Source of the DNA: Sandaracinaceae bacterium
GTDB lineage: Bacteria; Myxococcota_A; Polyangia; Polyangiales; Sandaracinaceae
Assembly (NCBI GenBank): GCA_040218145.1
Contig: JAVJQK010000050.1
Span: forward strand, 248,001 to 312,000
Length of the DNA: 64,000 bases
Reading direction: 5' to 3'
In this document: one piece after another, positions 36,833 through 47,803 of the stretch
Numbering within the stretch: the stretch's first letter is position 1
Layout of the letters: each line of letters opens with the position of its first letter
Program-made: the position numbers and the translations under genes
Notes under the pieces: generated by a model
Told to the model about the DNA's origin: nothing
The model's input: only the letters and a program-made list of their open reading frames with translations
Databases searched by the model: none

Positions 36833-38085
36833 GCCGCCTCCCTGTCTTCTTCGAGCAGCTCGCGCTCCTCCACCGGCAACCGCACGATCGCGCGCATGCC
36901 CTCCGCCGTCGGGCTCAGCCCCAGGCTGGCGCGCTCCCCGTAGCGCCTGGCCAGCCGTCGGCGCAGCGTCTCGAGCGCAATTCCACTTCCACGGTCCATG
37001 GGGGGCACCCTGTTGCCGCTCGCGCGGTCCTCCACCTCGATCACGAGGATGTCTTCCTCCAGGCGCGCACGCAGCGCGACGGTGCCCGGACCGTCCCGAC
37101 GCCCCACGCCGTGCTTCACCGCGTTCTCCACCAACGGCTGCAAGAGGAGCGGCGGCACGCGGATGGCCGCGAGCGACTCCGGCAAGGACACGCTGACCTC
37201 CAGCCGCTCGTCGCCCAGCCGCGCGCGCTCGATCGCGAGGTACGCCTGCGCGTGGTCCACCTCCGCGGCCAGCGGCGCCTCGTCCGGATGGGACAGCAGG
37301 TACCGGTACAGATCCGCCAGGTCGCTCACGAGCTCGCGGGCCCGCATGGGGTCTCGTCGAATGGTGGCGCGCACCACGTTGAGCGCGTTGAACAGGAAGT
37401 GCGGCTCGAGCCGTCGGCGCAGCGACTCGAGCGCCGCCGTGTCCGCCGCCGCGCGCGCCTCCACCAGCGCGATCGCCTGCTCCTCGCGGCTGACGACGAG
37501 GCGCGCCACCGTCACGAACAGGGTCACGCCCGAGGCCACGACGACCAGCTTCACCAGGTGAGCGGGCCAGGCGGGCACGTAGCGCGCCGCGTGTCCGACC
37601 GCGATGAGCCCCACGCCGACCACCACGAGGTGGATGGCCTGGATGCCGATCGACGTGACGAACACGCGCCAGCCCGTGAACCAGCGCGGGCGCCGCTGCG
37701 CGACGATCCCGGCGAGCACGCCGTCGGTGATCGACGCGGCCAGCACCCACGGGGCCGTCTCGGCGTCGACGAGCGCGGAGTAGAAGAGCCCGCCGCCCAG
37801 GCCCGCGAGCGCGCCCGCCTTCCAGCCGCCGAGGATGGCCGCGATGAGCACGCCGATCGCGCGGACGTTGATGTGCTCGCCGCCCACGTGGAAGCCGAGC
37901 ATCGCCCCCCAGGCGGCCAGCCCGAGCCCGAGCACCACCGCGGCGAGCTTGTCCCTCCGCCGTCCGACGCCGAGGAGGCGGTTCCGGAGCGGCGGGATCA
38001 GCACCGCGACGAGCGCCGCCGCCGCGAGCAGGCCCATCTTCTCGGCCAGCTCGATCAACAGGGTCGCCGCGTCGGAGCTCTCCAC
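36829..38085 (-). CDS. LytS-type sensor histidine kinase
   Basis: 418 aa from GTG 38085. Six or so N-terminal hydrophobic segments (about 15-205) match the 5TM-Lyt receptor region (GEHINVRAIGVLIAAILGGWKAGALAG). A short coil leads to the LytS-type kinase core with phospho-His motif RRRLEPHFLFNALN (His near 229), then VPPLLLQPLVENAVKHGV (N-box) and DRGSGIALETLRRRL. Pairs with the overlapping LytTR regulator. 5TM-Lyt kinases sense envelope or metabolite signals; the ligand is unknown. Confidence 0.93.
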   Translation of the reverse strand: MESSDAATLLIELAEKMGLLAAAALVAVLIPPLRNRLLGVGRRRDKLAAVVLGLGLAAWGAMLGFHVGGEHINVRAIGVLIAAILGGWKAGALAGLGGGLFYSALVDAETAPWVLAASITDGVLAGIVAQRRPRWFTGWRVFVTSIGIQAIHLVVVGVGLIAVGHAARYVPAWPAHLVKLVVVASGVTLFVTVARLVVSREEQAIALVEARAAADTAALESLRRRLEPHFLFNALNVVRATIRRDPMRARELVSDLADLYRYLLSHPDEAPLAAEVDHAQAYLAIERARLGDERLEVSVSLPESLAAIRVPPLLLQPLVENAVKHGVGRRDGPGTVALRARLEEDILVIEVEDRASGNRVPPMDRGSGIALETLRRRLARRYGERASLGLSPTAEGMRAIVRLPVEERELLEEDREAA

Positions 38086-38158
38086 GCAGGCCTACGGTAG
38101 CAGCGGACCGAGGGGCGGCACCCGCTTCGGGGTGAGCCGTCGCGCGGGAGGGGTGAAG

Positions 38159-40399
38159 CTACTCCCCGAGGGCGTCGACCGCGTCGGCCACGTCGGCGTC
38201 CAGGGTGAGCGTCGGCGGGCGCTCCACCGCGCGCGTGTAGAGCGGATAGCGGACCGAGACGGTGCCCTCGAAGGGAGGTACCTCGAGATCGTCGATCGCG
38301 CGCTCCAGGCACTGACGGAGCGCGTCGCTCAGCCGCCCCTGTACCTCGGCGTCGATGATCTCGCGATCGGCGAGCCGGAAGCTGTAGGTGGCCCGCGTCT
38401 GGTAGGCGGCGCGACCTCTGCGATCGTCGCGGAAGCACCCGCGGGCCACGGGGACGATGCGCTGGCGCAGCAGATGGAGGAGCGAGCGCGCCGGGAGGCC
38501 GGACTGGTCGGCGTGCCGGGCCAGCCGCGCGATCCTCTCGGGCTGGTCAGCGGCCTCGACCTCGGGCGCGCTTGCCTCCGCGCCGTCGCCGATGACGGGC
38601 TGATCGCAGCGGCGCGTGTCGGCCAGCGCGAGGCGCGTGCCCACCGGCACGGGGGCGTCGGCGTCTCTGAATGTGCCTTGTGGTGTACAGGTGGCGGGCG
38701 GCGAAGGGTTGGCCACCGCCACGAGCCGGAGGGGAGGCGCGCTCCGGACGCGGACGGCCAGGCGATCGGCGAGCGCGCGCGCGAGCGGCGCGGGGGGCGC
38801 GGCGGCGCGGACACCGAGCACGCGGACGGGGCCCGCGACGACGCCCTCCCAGACCCGCTCCTCTCCCGCGCGCAGACGCCCGAGCGCGACCGTGCGGCGC
38901 CCGATCCGGGCCGTCAGCCGTGGCTCGACGACCGGCGCGAGCAGGGCGCGGATCCGCTCCTCGAGCGCCTCCATGCCGTGGCCACGCGCCGCGCGGTCGG
39001 CCTCGACGCCCGCGTCGACGACCATCACGTCGGCCGCCTCCGCGGCGCCGCGCAGGCCCGGCGTGCTCGGCCGATCGGCGACGTTGAGGAAGGCGACATC
39101 CGCGCCGCTGCGGCGCGCCTCCAGGAGCGCCCTGCGCGCGCCCGCGCCCGTGGTCAGGCCCCCGTCGCCGATCACGAGGATCAGCGGGTCGCTCGACTCC
39201 CGAACCCACGGCGACACGGTGTCCCACGCGGCCTCGAAGCGGGTCGCGCTCCCCATCTCACCCTCGAGCGCGCGCGCGATGCGCATCAGCGGCACGTCGG
39301 TGGGTGGGGTCGGAGAGGGGAGGATGGGCTCCGCGCGGGCGGCGAACGCGGCGACGCGGAGCCGCGACCGGCTCGGCAGCGTGGAGAGCAGCGCGGCGAC
39401 GGCCGGCGCGATGCGACCGCGCGCGGAGCCGGCGGTGGAGGGCGAGGCGTCGAGCAGGAGCACGATGTCGCGTGGGCGCACGGGCTGGGGCGCCGCCACG
39501 ACCCGCAGCCTCGCGCACCGAGCGCCCGCGCACGCGACGCGGAACGCCTCGGCCTGGACGGCCGGACCTCCGTCCATGCGCGCGGTGACCTCGGCCGGCT
39601 CCCACGCCGCGCGCTCGACCGGCCTCTCCACCGCGTCGATCCCGTCGATGGCGCCGTGGCTGAGGGTGTCGGAGCGCACCCGGAGCACCGACGGCGCGAT
39701 CCGGTTGTCGCGCCCGCGCGCGGGCAGCGTCCAGCGCACTCTCCCGCCCCGGACCGGGGCGCTGACCACCCAGCGCGCGGTCAGCGTCAGGCTCGGCTCG
39801 GCGCGCGCGTCGCGAGGGGTGGGGCGGATCGGCGCGGCGCGCACCCAGATGGCGTGCCCCGCGTCGTCCTCGCCCGGCGCGGCCTGCGCCACCGGTGCGC
39901 CGAAGCGCGCGCTGCGACCGCGGAGCGCCTCGTCGTAGGCGCCGACCGCCGTCCCTCCGCCCTCCGCGACGACCCCCTCGCGGCAGCCGTCGGGGCTGCA
40001 CACCTCGAGGTGCGCGAGCGAGGCGCCGTCGGGGACCGCCAGTCGATAGCGGAGCTCCGCCGGGTAGCGCGCGCTCGACGTGAAGCGCATCCGCTCCTCG
40101 ACGACGGCCATCCCGTGGCCGAGCCACACGTCGACCTCGTGCCCGGTCTCGCGCACCCCCGCGATGGCGTGGAGCACCTCTCCGCGCTGCACGGGGATGG
40201 GCGCGTGCGCCTCCTCCTCGACGGTGGTCGGGGAGACGCGCTCGAGCTGATCGCTCCGGTCGATGCCGAGCGGGTCGTCTTCCTCGTTCGAGAACGGGTC
40301 CTGCTCCACCCAGTCGGGCAGCCCACCGTCCTGCGCGGCGGCCGGGGTGGCCATCGCCAGGGCGAGAATGAAGGGCAGGGCTCGTGCGTTGCGCGGCAT
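38159..40399 (-). CDS. Secreted VIT/VWA-like protein with AgmX-like C terminus
   Basis: 746 aa with a signal peptide ending AAAQ (ATG 40399). Residues about 60-265 resemble the VIT domain found before VWA domains in inter-alpha-inhibitor-like proteins (GMAVVEERMRFTSSARYPAELRYRLAVP). A VWA domain follows near 310-480 with the metal site DIVLLLDASPSTAG (DxSxS). A further beta-rich region ends, near 630-735, in a domain with CFRDDRRGRAAYQTRATYSF and LRQCLERAIDDLEVPPFEG. This resembles the AgmX/TonB-like module common in myxobacteria, with its Cys pair. Probably periplasmic or surface. Divergent from the SPFH gene, with 162 bp between. Confidence 0.78.
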   Translation of the reverse strand: MPRNARALPFILALAMATPAAAQDGGLPDWVEQDPFSNEEDDPLGIDRSDQLERVSPTTVEEEAHAPIPVQRGEVLHAIAGVRETGHEVDVWLGHGMAVVEERMRFTSSARYPAELRYRLAVPDGASLAHLEVCSPDGCREGVVAEGGGTAVGAYDEALRGRSARFGAPVAQAAPGEDDAGHAIWVRAAPIRPTPRDARAEPSLTLTARWVVSAPVRGGRVRWTLPARGRDNRIAPSVLRVRSDTLSHGAIDGIDAVERPVERAAWEPAEVTARMDGGPAVQAEAFRVACAGARCARLRVVAAPQPVRPRDIVLLLDASPSTAGSARGRIAPAVAALLSTLPSRSRLRVAAFAARAEPILPSPTPPTDVPLMRIARALEGEMGSATRFEAAWDTVSPWVRESSDPLILVIGDGGLTTGAGARRALLEARRSGADVAFLNVADRPSTPGLRGAAEAADVMVVDAGVEADRAARGHGMEALEERIRALLAPVVEPRLTARIGRRTVALGRLRAGEERVWEGVVAGPVRVLGVRAAAPPAPLARALADRLAVRVRSAPPLRLVAVANPSPPATCTPQGTFRDADAPVPVGTRLALADTRRCDQPVIGDGAEASAPEVEAADQPERIARLARHADQSGLPARSLLHLLRQRIVPVARGCFRDDRRGRAAYQTRATYSFRLADREIIDAEVQGRLSDALRQCLERAIDDLEVPPFEGTVSVRYPLYTRAVERPPTLTLDADVADAVDALGE

Positions 40400-40561
40400 G
40401 GAAGCGAGACAGCGGCGGCACGCTGGGGTTCCGCCGGGGGATCGAGGCCCGGCCCGCCCAGGATGGCGCATCGGACGCCGGCCCGCGAATCGCAGGTAGT
40501 AAGGACGCGACGGGATGGTTATCCTGCCCGCGTCCACCAGCCGAAAAGGGAGAGCGCGTCG

Positions 40562-41725
40562 ATGGGGATCATGGATTTCATCAGGCAGGGCACGCAGGAA
40601 ATGATGGTTGCGCGGCCCGACTCGGCCAAGCAGTACATCGTCTACAAGCACCCCGAGCAGACGATCCCGAAGTTCTCGCAGCTGACGGTCGACGCAGACG
40701 AGGCGGCGGTGTTCTTCCGGGATGGCGCCCTGGTCGGCGTGCTCCGGACGGCCGGCGCGGCGCAGCGCCACACGCTGGACACGGGCAACATCCCGTTCCT
40801 CAGCAACCTCGTGGACTCGTTCACGGGCGGGAACATCTTCGTCACCGATCTCTACTTCGTGACGATGCGCCCCTTCCGCGGCGCGCGCTTCGGCGGCGCG
40901 CTCCCGCCCATCAAGGATCCCGAGCTGGAGATCACGCTCACGCCTCGGATCTTCGGTGAGTACGCGTGGCAGATCACGCACCCCGACCGCTTCATCGTCA
41001 GCTACCTCGGCATGGGCGGGCAGCAGTCGAACGAGCAGGTCGAGCGCTGGATCACCACCAAGTTCATGAACGCGGTGAAGAAGAGCCTCCCGCAGTTCAT
41101 CATCCGCCAGAAGGTGGAGGTGCAGCACCTGGCCGCCTATCACGACGAGATCGGCCAGATGTTCATGCAGAAGTGCGAGGACCTCTCCGAGATCGGGGTG
41201 CAGTTCCTCGAGCTCGGTGACTTCTCGATCAACTTCGACGCCGACGATCAGAAGCGCCTCGAGGAGGCTCAGGCGCGCTACGCGGACCTCAAGGTCAAGA
41301 AGCGCGCGAAGGACGAGCTCGGCGGCGGCAACTTCATGAACTACGCCGCGGGCGAGGCGATGCTCGGCGCCGGCCAGGGCATGGCGCAGGGCGGAGGCGA
41401 AGGCGGCGGCGGCGGCGGCGCGATGCAGGGCGGCGCGGGCCTCGGCATGGGCTTCGCCATGGCGAACATGTTCGCGCAGAACATGCAGCCCCAGCAGGGC
41501 CAGCCGCAGCAGCCCCCGCCCCAGCAGCCTCCTCCCCAGCCGGTGCAGGCGGGCGGCGGCATGGTGCAGTGCCCGTCGTGCTCGGCGACGGTCGCCCCCG
41601 GGAAGTTCTGCGCCGAGTGCGGCAGCTCGCTCGTGCCGCAGCCCAAGCCGTGCCCCTCGTGCAGCACCGTCGCGGCGCCCGGCGCGAAGTTCTGCGCCGA
41701 GTGCGGCACGAACATGCAGGGCTGA
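40562..41725 (+). CDS. SPFH-domain protein with two C-terminal zinc ribbons
   Basis: 387 aa (ATG 40562, GGGAGAG upstream). Residues about 25-245 form an SPFH/prohibitin-like region of the COG4260 type (VDADEAAVFFRDGALVGVL, TPRIFGEYAWQITHPDRFI, LGDFSINFDADDQKRLEEAQARYADLK). A Gly/Gln/Pro-rich segment follows, then two CPSC...FCAECG zinc ribbons at about 335-385. Relatives are sometimes labelled virion core-like, but they are ordinary bacterial proteins. There is no transmembrane helix, so it probably assembles on a membrane or target as an oligomer. A strong terminator follows. Confidence 0.85.
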   Translation: MGIMDFIRQGTQEMMVARPDSAKQYIVYKHPEQTIPKFSQLTVDADEAAVFFRDGALVGVLRTAGAAQRHTLDTGNIPFLSNLVDSFTGGNIFVTDLYFVTMRPFRGARFGGALPPIKDPELEITLTPRIFGEYAWQITHPDRFIVSYLGMGGQQSNEQVERWITTKFMNAVKKSLPQFIIRQKVEVQHLAAYHDEIGQMFMQKCEDLSEIGVQFLELGDFSINFDADDQKRLEEAQARYADLKVKKRAKDELGGGNFMNYAAGEAMLGAGQGMAQGGGEGGGGGGAMQGGAGLGMGFAMANMFAQNMQPQQGQPQQPPPQQPPPQPVQAGGGMVQCPSCSATVAPGKFCAECGSSLVPQPKPCPSCSTVAAPGAKFCAECGTNMQG

Positions 41726-41742
41726 GACGGCCGACTCTCCCG

Positions 41743-41777
41743 AGGCCCGCGCGCCGCTCCGGTGCGCGGGCCTTTTT
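41743..41777 (+). terminator. Intrinsic terminator
   Basis: AGGCCCGCGC pairs with GCGCGGGCCT (10-bp stem) and is followed by TTTTT, 17 bp after the SPFH gene stop, before the convergent sigma-like gene. Confidence 0.88.
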
Positions 41778-41797
41778 GCGTCCGCCGCCCGTAGCCC

Positions 41798-43012
41798 TCA
41801 GAGGGAGGGCGGCTGCTCCGGCACGCGCTCGCGGACGTCCCGCGCCGACGCCGCGTCTCCGAGCCGCTCGTACGCGTCGGCGAGGAGGGAGACCTCCGCG
41901 TCGCTCGCCGCGTGGTTCTCGAGCACGTAGATGGTGCACTCGTACTCCCCGCGGCCGAAGCACGTCCGCGCGACCGAGAGCCGATCCTCGCTCGACAGCT
42001 CGGGGGTGCCGACCCTCGTCACGATCGCCTGGCGCGCGCGATGCGGGATCACCAGGCCCGCCGCCTGCTCCTCGATGCACTCCCGCAAGCCCTCCGGCCC
42101 GTCGGAGACGTCCACCTCGGTGACCGCGCCGGCCGCGTCGGTGGTCAGGCGCACGTCGAAGATCGTGGTCTCCCGCGTCCCTCGCGAGAGCCAGCAGCCA
42201 TGGAACGCGCGCTCACCGACCGCGCGCACGTCCGGGTCCGACACGAAGTACGGGGAGCGGTGCGCGGGCAGATCCCCGAAGCGCGCCGCGAGCGCCTCGC
42301 CGGTCGCGCTCGTCGGGCGCTCCTTCGTCGCCGCCTTGGCGTGCTCGCGCGGCGCGCTCGTCGGCGCCAGCGTGGCGATCAGCCAGCCCGCGGTCATCGC
42401 GGCCAGGATCGCGCCGATGGCCCCGAGGCGCCGGGAGACGGTCGGCCGCGACACCTGGAGCCGCTCGGCGATCTCCGCCTGGGAGAAGCCCGCCAGGCGC
42501 AGCCCGAGCACTTCGCGCAGCTCCTCGTCGGCGCCGTCGAGGTCCATCAGCTCGCGCGCCACGGCGTTGTCGTGCGGGTCGTCGTGGGAGGCGGCCAGGT
42601 CCGGCTCGCTCCCTCGCTCGAGCTGCGGGGGCACGGCCGCGCGCATCAGCCGCCGCCGCCGCGCGCGCTTGCGCCGCTCCTCCGAGAGGTGGGCCTTCAG
42701 CCGCAGCGTCAGGTAGGAGCGCAGCGAGGTCTTCGCCTCGCCCGCGGTCAGCTCCGCGAGGTAGCGCGGGAGCCAGCGGTCGCAGCTCATCATCAGCAGC
42801 TCGCCCAGGACGTCCTCCGGGTCGGCCACGTCCCGGTAGCTGGGGGCGAGCGCTCGCGCGATCCGCTCGAGCTCCCGGAGCAGCGCCCGCCACGAGGCGT
42901 CGTCCATCTGCTTCGACCACGCGGCCAGCCAGCGCGAGGCGTCCGAGCCCGGCTCGGCGCGCACCGCCTCCGCGACCGTGAACGACCCGCTCTCTTCCGT
43001 CTGGACGCCCAA
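41798..43012 (-). CDS. Sigma70-family-like protein with membrane segment and C-terminal domain
   Basis: 404 aa. The start is taken as TTG 43012, with GGGAGGG ending six bases upstream; earlier codons in the frame are antisense to the kinase region. Residues about 30-125 resemble sigma region 2 (ADPEDVLGELLMMSCDRWLPRYLAEL, SLRSYLTLRLKAHLSEERRK). Residues about 165-200 form a region 4-type helix-turn-helix (LRLAGFSQAEIAERLQVSRPTVSRRL). A single hydrophobic helix follows (about 203-222), then an extracytoplasmic part with CWLSRGTRETTIFDVRLT and a Cys/Glu segment like AgmX modules, ending TPR-like. Extracytoplasmic-function sigma factors with C-terminal membrane extensions are known; this matches no group I can name. 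The target promoter is unknown. Confidence 0.7.
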   Translation of the reverse strand: MGVQTEESGSFTVAEAVRAEPGSDASRWLAAWSKQMDDASWRALLRELERIARALAPSYRDVADPEDVLGELLMMSCDRWLPRYLAELTAGEAKTSLRSYLTLRLKAHLSEERRKRARRRRLMRAAVPPQLERGSEPDLAASHDDPHDNAVARELMDLDGADEELREVLGLRLAGFSQAEIAERLQVSRPTVSRRLGAIGAILAAMTAGWLIATLAPTSAPREHAKAATKERPTSATGEALAARFGDLPAHRSPYFVSDPDVRAVGERAFHGCWLSRGTRETTIFDVRLTTDAAGAVTEVDVSDGPEGLRECIEEQAAGLVIPHRARQAIVTRVGTPELSSEDRLSVARTCFGRGEYECTIYVLENHAASDAEVSLLADAYERLGDAASARDVRERVPEQPPSL

Positions 43013-43108
43013 GACCACCCTCCCGTCACTCTGACACGGGACGAGCCGCGACTTTGGTTCACGGCGCCCGAGATTTGACTCCGGCCGGGGACCCCGCATC
43101 CTGCCTCC

Positions 43109-43435
43109 GTGGGATTGCTCCGCACCCTGCTCGCGGCTGGCTTCGTGCTGGCGTTCGCCTTGCTGCAGTCCGAGGGAGGATGCGGCGGCTACGAGCCGGA
43201 GCCCCGCAAGGGCGAGGGAGACCCCTGCACCCGCACCGACGAGTGCCAGAGCCACCTCGAGTGCAGCGGCGGCGTGTGCCGCGAGCCGTTCGAGCCGGAG
43301 CTGGACTCGGGTCTGCGGGACTCGGGCGCGGCCCCCAGCGACTCCGGGGTGGACCCCGCCGATGCGGGTGGGGAGCGCGACGCGTCCACGGCTGGCGACG
43401 CCGGACCCGATTCGGGGGCGTTCGACGGCGGCTGA
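43109..43435 (+). CDS. Small lipoprotein, Cys-rich head with Asp/Gly tail
   Basis: 108 aa from GTG 43109. An N-terminal hydrophobic segment leads to a possible lipidation site at SEGGC. The short mature head has DPCTRTDECQSHLECSGGVC, the colipase/dickkopf-type pattern of paired Cys common in myxobacterial surface proteins, and the rest is a low-complexity DSG/DAG tail with no visible domain. Divergent from the sigma-like gene, with 96 bp between. It may be a tether or a degraded remnant of a larger protein. Confidence 0.65.
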   Translation: MGLLRTLLAAGFVLAFALLQSEGGCGGYEPEPRKGEGDPCTRTDECQSHLECSGGVCREPFEPELDSGLRDSGAAPSDSGVDPADAGGERDASTAGDAGPDSGAFDGG

Positions 43436-43491
43436 AGGTTCCGCTGTCGCTTGCGCCGCCCGTCGCCCATTCCCTATCCTCAGGCCAGCCG

Positions 43492-45117
<1,626 letters not shown>

Positions 45118-45173
45118 GCCCCCTGATCCACCGGGCCCACGCCTGATTCGGGACGATCTCTTCCCACTCAGGC

Positions 45174-46811
45174 ATGATGCGGCCGATGCAGATCGCGACG
45201 CGGACCCTCTCCCTCCTGGCAACGCTGGCGCTCGGTTGCGGCGGCGGCAGCCAGGGCTCGACCATCGGCACCGACCAGGACTTCGAGGTCGTCGACGCGC
45301 CAGCGCCCACCGTGCCGGCGTACGTCACCGCCTCGGCCGAGGGAGAGGCGGTGCTGAGCGAGGGCCCCGCGGGCGACGCCGTGCGGGCGGGCGTCGCGTC
45401 CGCGTCGGCGACGCACGAGATGCCCATCGAGGGCGACCCGCGCCTGGCGCGCCTCGCGCAGTGGGTCGCCGACCGGCTCGGCCCGGACGGAGAGCCTCCG
45501 CCCAACGAGATCGTCGAGTTCTTCGCGCGCCACCTCGGCCTGGTCGAGCCGGTGCCGCACATCATGGTGCTGGGGCAGCCCGCCGACTCGCTCGAGGAGG
45601 GCATCGCCAGCTCCGTCGGGCAGTTCATGAACCGACAGACCTACAACCGCTGGGGCGCCGCGGTCGTCGAGCGCGCCGGCCTCTCGGTCGCGGTGGTCAT
45701 GCTCTCGTGGCGCTGGGTCGAGCTCGAGCCGGTGCCGCGCCAGGTCAGCGAGGGCGACCCCATCGCGGTGCGAGGGCGGCTCATCGGAGACCACCGGAAC
45801 CCGGCCGTCGTCGTGGCCCAGCCCGACGGCCAGGTGCGCCGACTGCCCGCCGGCAGCGGCCCCGACTTCGACGTGCGCGTGCCGACCGGCGCGGAGGGGA
45901 CCTACCAGGTCGAGGTCGTCGGGCGCGGCGAGCACGGCGACACGGTCATCGCGAACTTCCCCGTCTTCGTCGGCACCGAGATCCCCCGACAGGTGCGCCT
46001 CAGCGGCGTCGCCGATGGCGGCGGCCGAGACGTCGAGAGCGTTCGGCGAGAGCTCATCGAGATGCTCAACGAGACGCGCCGCGGGGCCGGCCTGCCGGAG
46101 CTGACCGAGCACGCCGGGCTGCGCGAGGTCGCGCTCGGTCACAGCCGGGACATGGTCGCCAACGACTACATCGGTCACCAGTCTCCGCGCAGCGGCACGC
46201 CCGCCGACCGCGTGCGCACGAGCGGGCTCCAGAGCGGGCTCGTGCTCGAGAACATCGGCCGCGGCTACTCGGCGGCCGAGATCCACCGCGGCCTGATGGA
46301 GAGCCCGGGCCACCGCGCGAACCTGGTCAACCCGGACGTGAGCCACGTCGGCATCGGCGTCGTGGCGCAGCCCGAGGGCGCGCGCAGCGCCTTCATCGTC
46401 ACCGAGGTCTTCGTGCGCATGGCCGAGCGCGTCGATCTGGCGGGCGCGCCGTCGACGATCGTCGACCTGATCAACCGCAGCCGCAGCGCGCGCGGAGCCC
46501 CTCCGGTGGAGATCCAGGATCACCTCTCCGAGGCCGCCCAGAACGCCGCCACCGAGTTCTTCGCCGACCCGGGGCTCTCCCAGCAGGACACGGTCGACGA
46601 CGCCAGCGCGAGCCTCCGGCGCTTCGCCATCGCCTACCGTCGCCTCGGCGGCGTCATGGCGATCGTCGCCGACGTCTCCGAGGCCGGCGCGCTCGAGCCC
46701 ACCCTCGACCCGGACGTCCGCCACGTCGGCATCGGCGTCGCGCAGGGGACCCGCCCCGACACCGGGCCCAACGCGATCGCCGTGGTCATCATCCTCGCCT
46801 GGCCGCGCTGA
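45174..46811 (+). CDS. CAP (SCP/TAPS) superfamily lipoprotein, two CAP-like units
   Basis: 545-aa predicted lipoprotein (lipobox LALGC). ATG 45174 is used; ATGs at 45177 and 45186 are equally possible and there is no clear ribosome site. Residues about 290-425 form a canonical CAP domain: LNETRRGAGLPEL, ALGHSRDMVANDYIGHQSP, NIGRGYSAAEIHRGLMES, PGHRANLV, with the His/Glu cavity residues. A second, degenerate copy at about 435-545 keeps VDLINRSRSARGAPPVEI and HVGIGVA but lacks the His pair. The N-terminal 280 residues are unassigned, with an Ig-like stretch (RRLPAGSGPDFDVRVPTGAEG). Extracellular CAP proteins bind lipids or act in surface interactions. Confidence 0.86.
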   Translation: MMRPMQIATRTLSLLATLALGCGGGSQGSTIGTDQDFEVVDAPAPTVPAYVTASAEGEAVLSEGPAGDAVRAGVASASATHEMPIEGDPRLARLAQWVADRLGPDGEPPPNEIVEFFARHLGLVEPVPHIMVLGQPADSLEEGIASSVGQFMNRQTYNRWGAAVVERAGLSVAVVMLSWRWVELEPVPRQVSEGDPIAVRGRLIGDHRNPAVVVAQPDGQVRRLPAGSGPDFDVRVPTGAEGTYQVEVVGRGEHGDTVIANFPVFVGTEIPRQVRLSGVADGGGRDVESVRRELIEMLNETRRGAGLPELTEHAGLREVALGHSRDMVANDYIGHQSPRSGTPADRVRTSGLQSGLVLENIGRGYSAAEIHRGLMESPGHRANLVNPDVSHVGIGVVAQPEGARSAFIVTEVFVRMAERVDLAGAPSTIVDLINRSRSARGAPPVEIQDHLSEAAQNAATEFFADPGLSQQDTVDDASASLRRFAIAYRRLGGVMAIVADVSEAGALEPTLDPDVRHVGIGVAQGTRPDTGPNAIAVVIILAWPR

Positions 46812-46813
46812 TC

Positions 46814-47803
46814 TCAGGGTCTCCAGTCGCCGATGAACACGTGGCCGTCCGGGTCACGCCCCGGGGGCGGGCTCGCGCTGGTGGCGATGACCAGGTCGTC
46901 CACGAAGCAGTGGTTGTCGGGCGGGCGCTCGTTGTTCCAGTAGGTGAAGAGGTAGAACGCGTCGATGTCGCCGCCGGCGTCGGGGATGGTGGGCACGTCG
47001 GTGCGATCGAAGATCAGCTCGCCGTCCCGCCAGATCCGGACGCGCCCCCCGCCGCCCTCGTCGACCGACCGGTCGTCGATGGAGAGGTACATCTCGTAGC
47101 GCTCCCAGCGATCGCGCGGGATCGGGGCGCCGTCGTAGACCTCCCAGCGGTTGTGGATCTCCTTGATCGTGCGCAAGACGCTCGTCGGTCCGTCGGCCTG
47201 GTCGATGTAGAGGTCGTTGTAGCCGCCGTTCTCGCGGCTCTCGAAGCGCGAGTGGAGGCGGAGGAACTTCATCCACGGGCTGGCCGAGAACTCGAAGCCG
47301 CTCGGCCAGTACACGTCGAGGCGGACCCAGATCTCCGCGCCCGCCTCGAGCGGCGGGTCGATCGAGACGATGCCTCCCCAGCGACCGAAGCCGCCTCCGT
47401 CACCGCTCGCGATGGCCATCCGCGCGCTCCGCTCGCCGCGCGCCGCCTGCTCCGCGCTGGCCGTCGTGCGCCCCGCCGAACCGAACACGACGCCGCTCAG
47501 CCGCGTGCCGTCCGCGTAGCTCTCGAAGTCTTCGGCGAGGTACGGCACGAACGAGCTGGCGCCCGCGTCTTCCCGCACCGCGGCGTCTTCACCGACCGCG
47601 CCATCTTCGCGAGCGGCGGCGTCGGCGATCGAGGCGTCGCCCGGGAGCGGGTCCCGCCCGCCGTCCGCGCGGTCGACTCGGCCGCCGTCTTCGGCCCGGA
47701 CGGAGCCAGAGTCCATCGGGTCGACGCCTCCGTCGTCACAGGCAGACAGCGCGAGGGCCACGCAGAGGACGCTGATCCTGGGCATCCGATCGAGGTGCAG
47801 CAT
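46814..47803 (-). CDS. Lipoprotein with polysaccharide-lyase/lectin-like beta-sandwich
   Basis: 329 aa if started at ATG 47803; ATG 47785 is possible, and the frame to 47839 is not needed. Lipobox LSAC is followed by an Asp/Gly/Ala linker of about 60 residues. The rest is a jelly-roll-type sandwich: EDFESYADGTRL, WVRLDVYWPSGFEF, MKFLRLHSRF, WERYEMYLSIDD, RIWRDGELIFDR, and a C-terminal FYLFTYWNN with FVDDLVIA. Such sequences occur in PL20-like lyases and laminin-G/concanavalin-like binding proteins; the catalytic residues cannot be placed. It ends three bases from the convergent CAP gene. Confidence 0.72.
   Translation of the reverse strand: MLHLDRMPRISVLCVALALSACDDGGVDPMDSGSVRAEDGGRVDRADGGRDPLPGDASIADAAAREDGAVGEDAAVREDAGASSFVPYLAEDFESYADGTRLSGVVFGSAGRTTASAEQAARGERSARMAIASGDGGGFGRWGGIVSIDPPLEAGAEIWVRLDVYWPSGFEFSASPWMKFLRLHSRFESRENGGYNDLYIDQADGPTSVLRTIKEIHNRWEVYDGAPIPRDRWERYEMYLSIDDRSVDEGGGGRVRIWRDGELIFDRTDVPTIPDAGGDIDAFYLFTYWNNERPPDNHCFVDDLVIATSASPPPGRDPDGHVFIGDWRP

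Noticed and set aside
40562-41725. SPFH protein taken as a phage virion protein
   Set aside because: The virion-core label is a historical name for this group; no phage genes are nearby.
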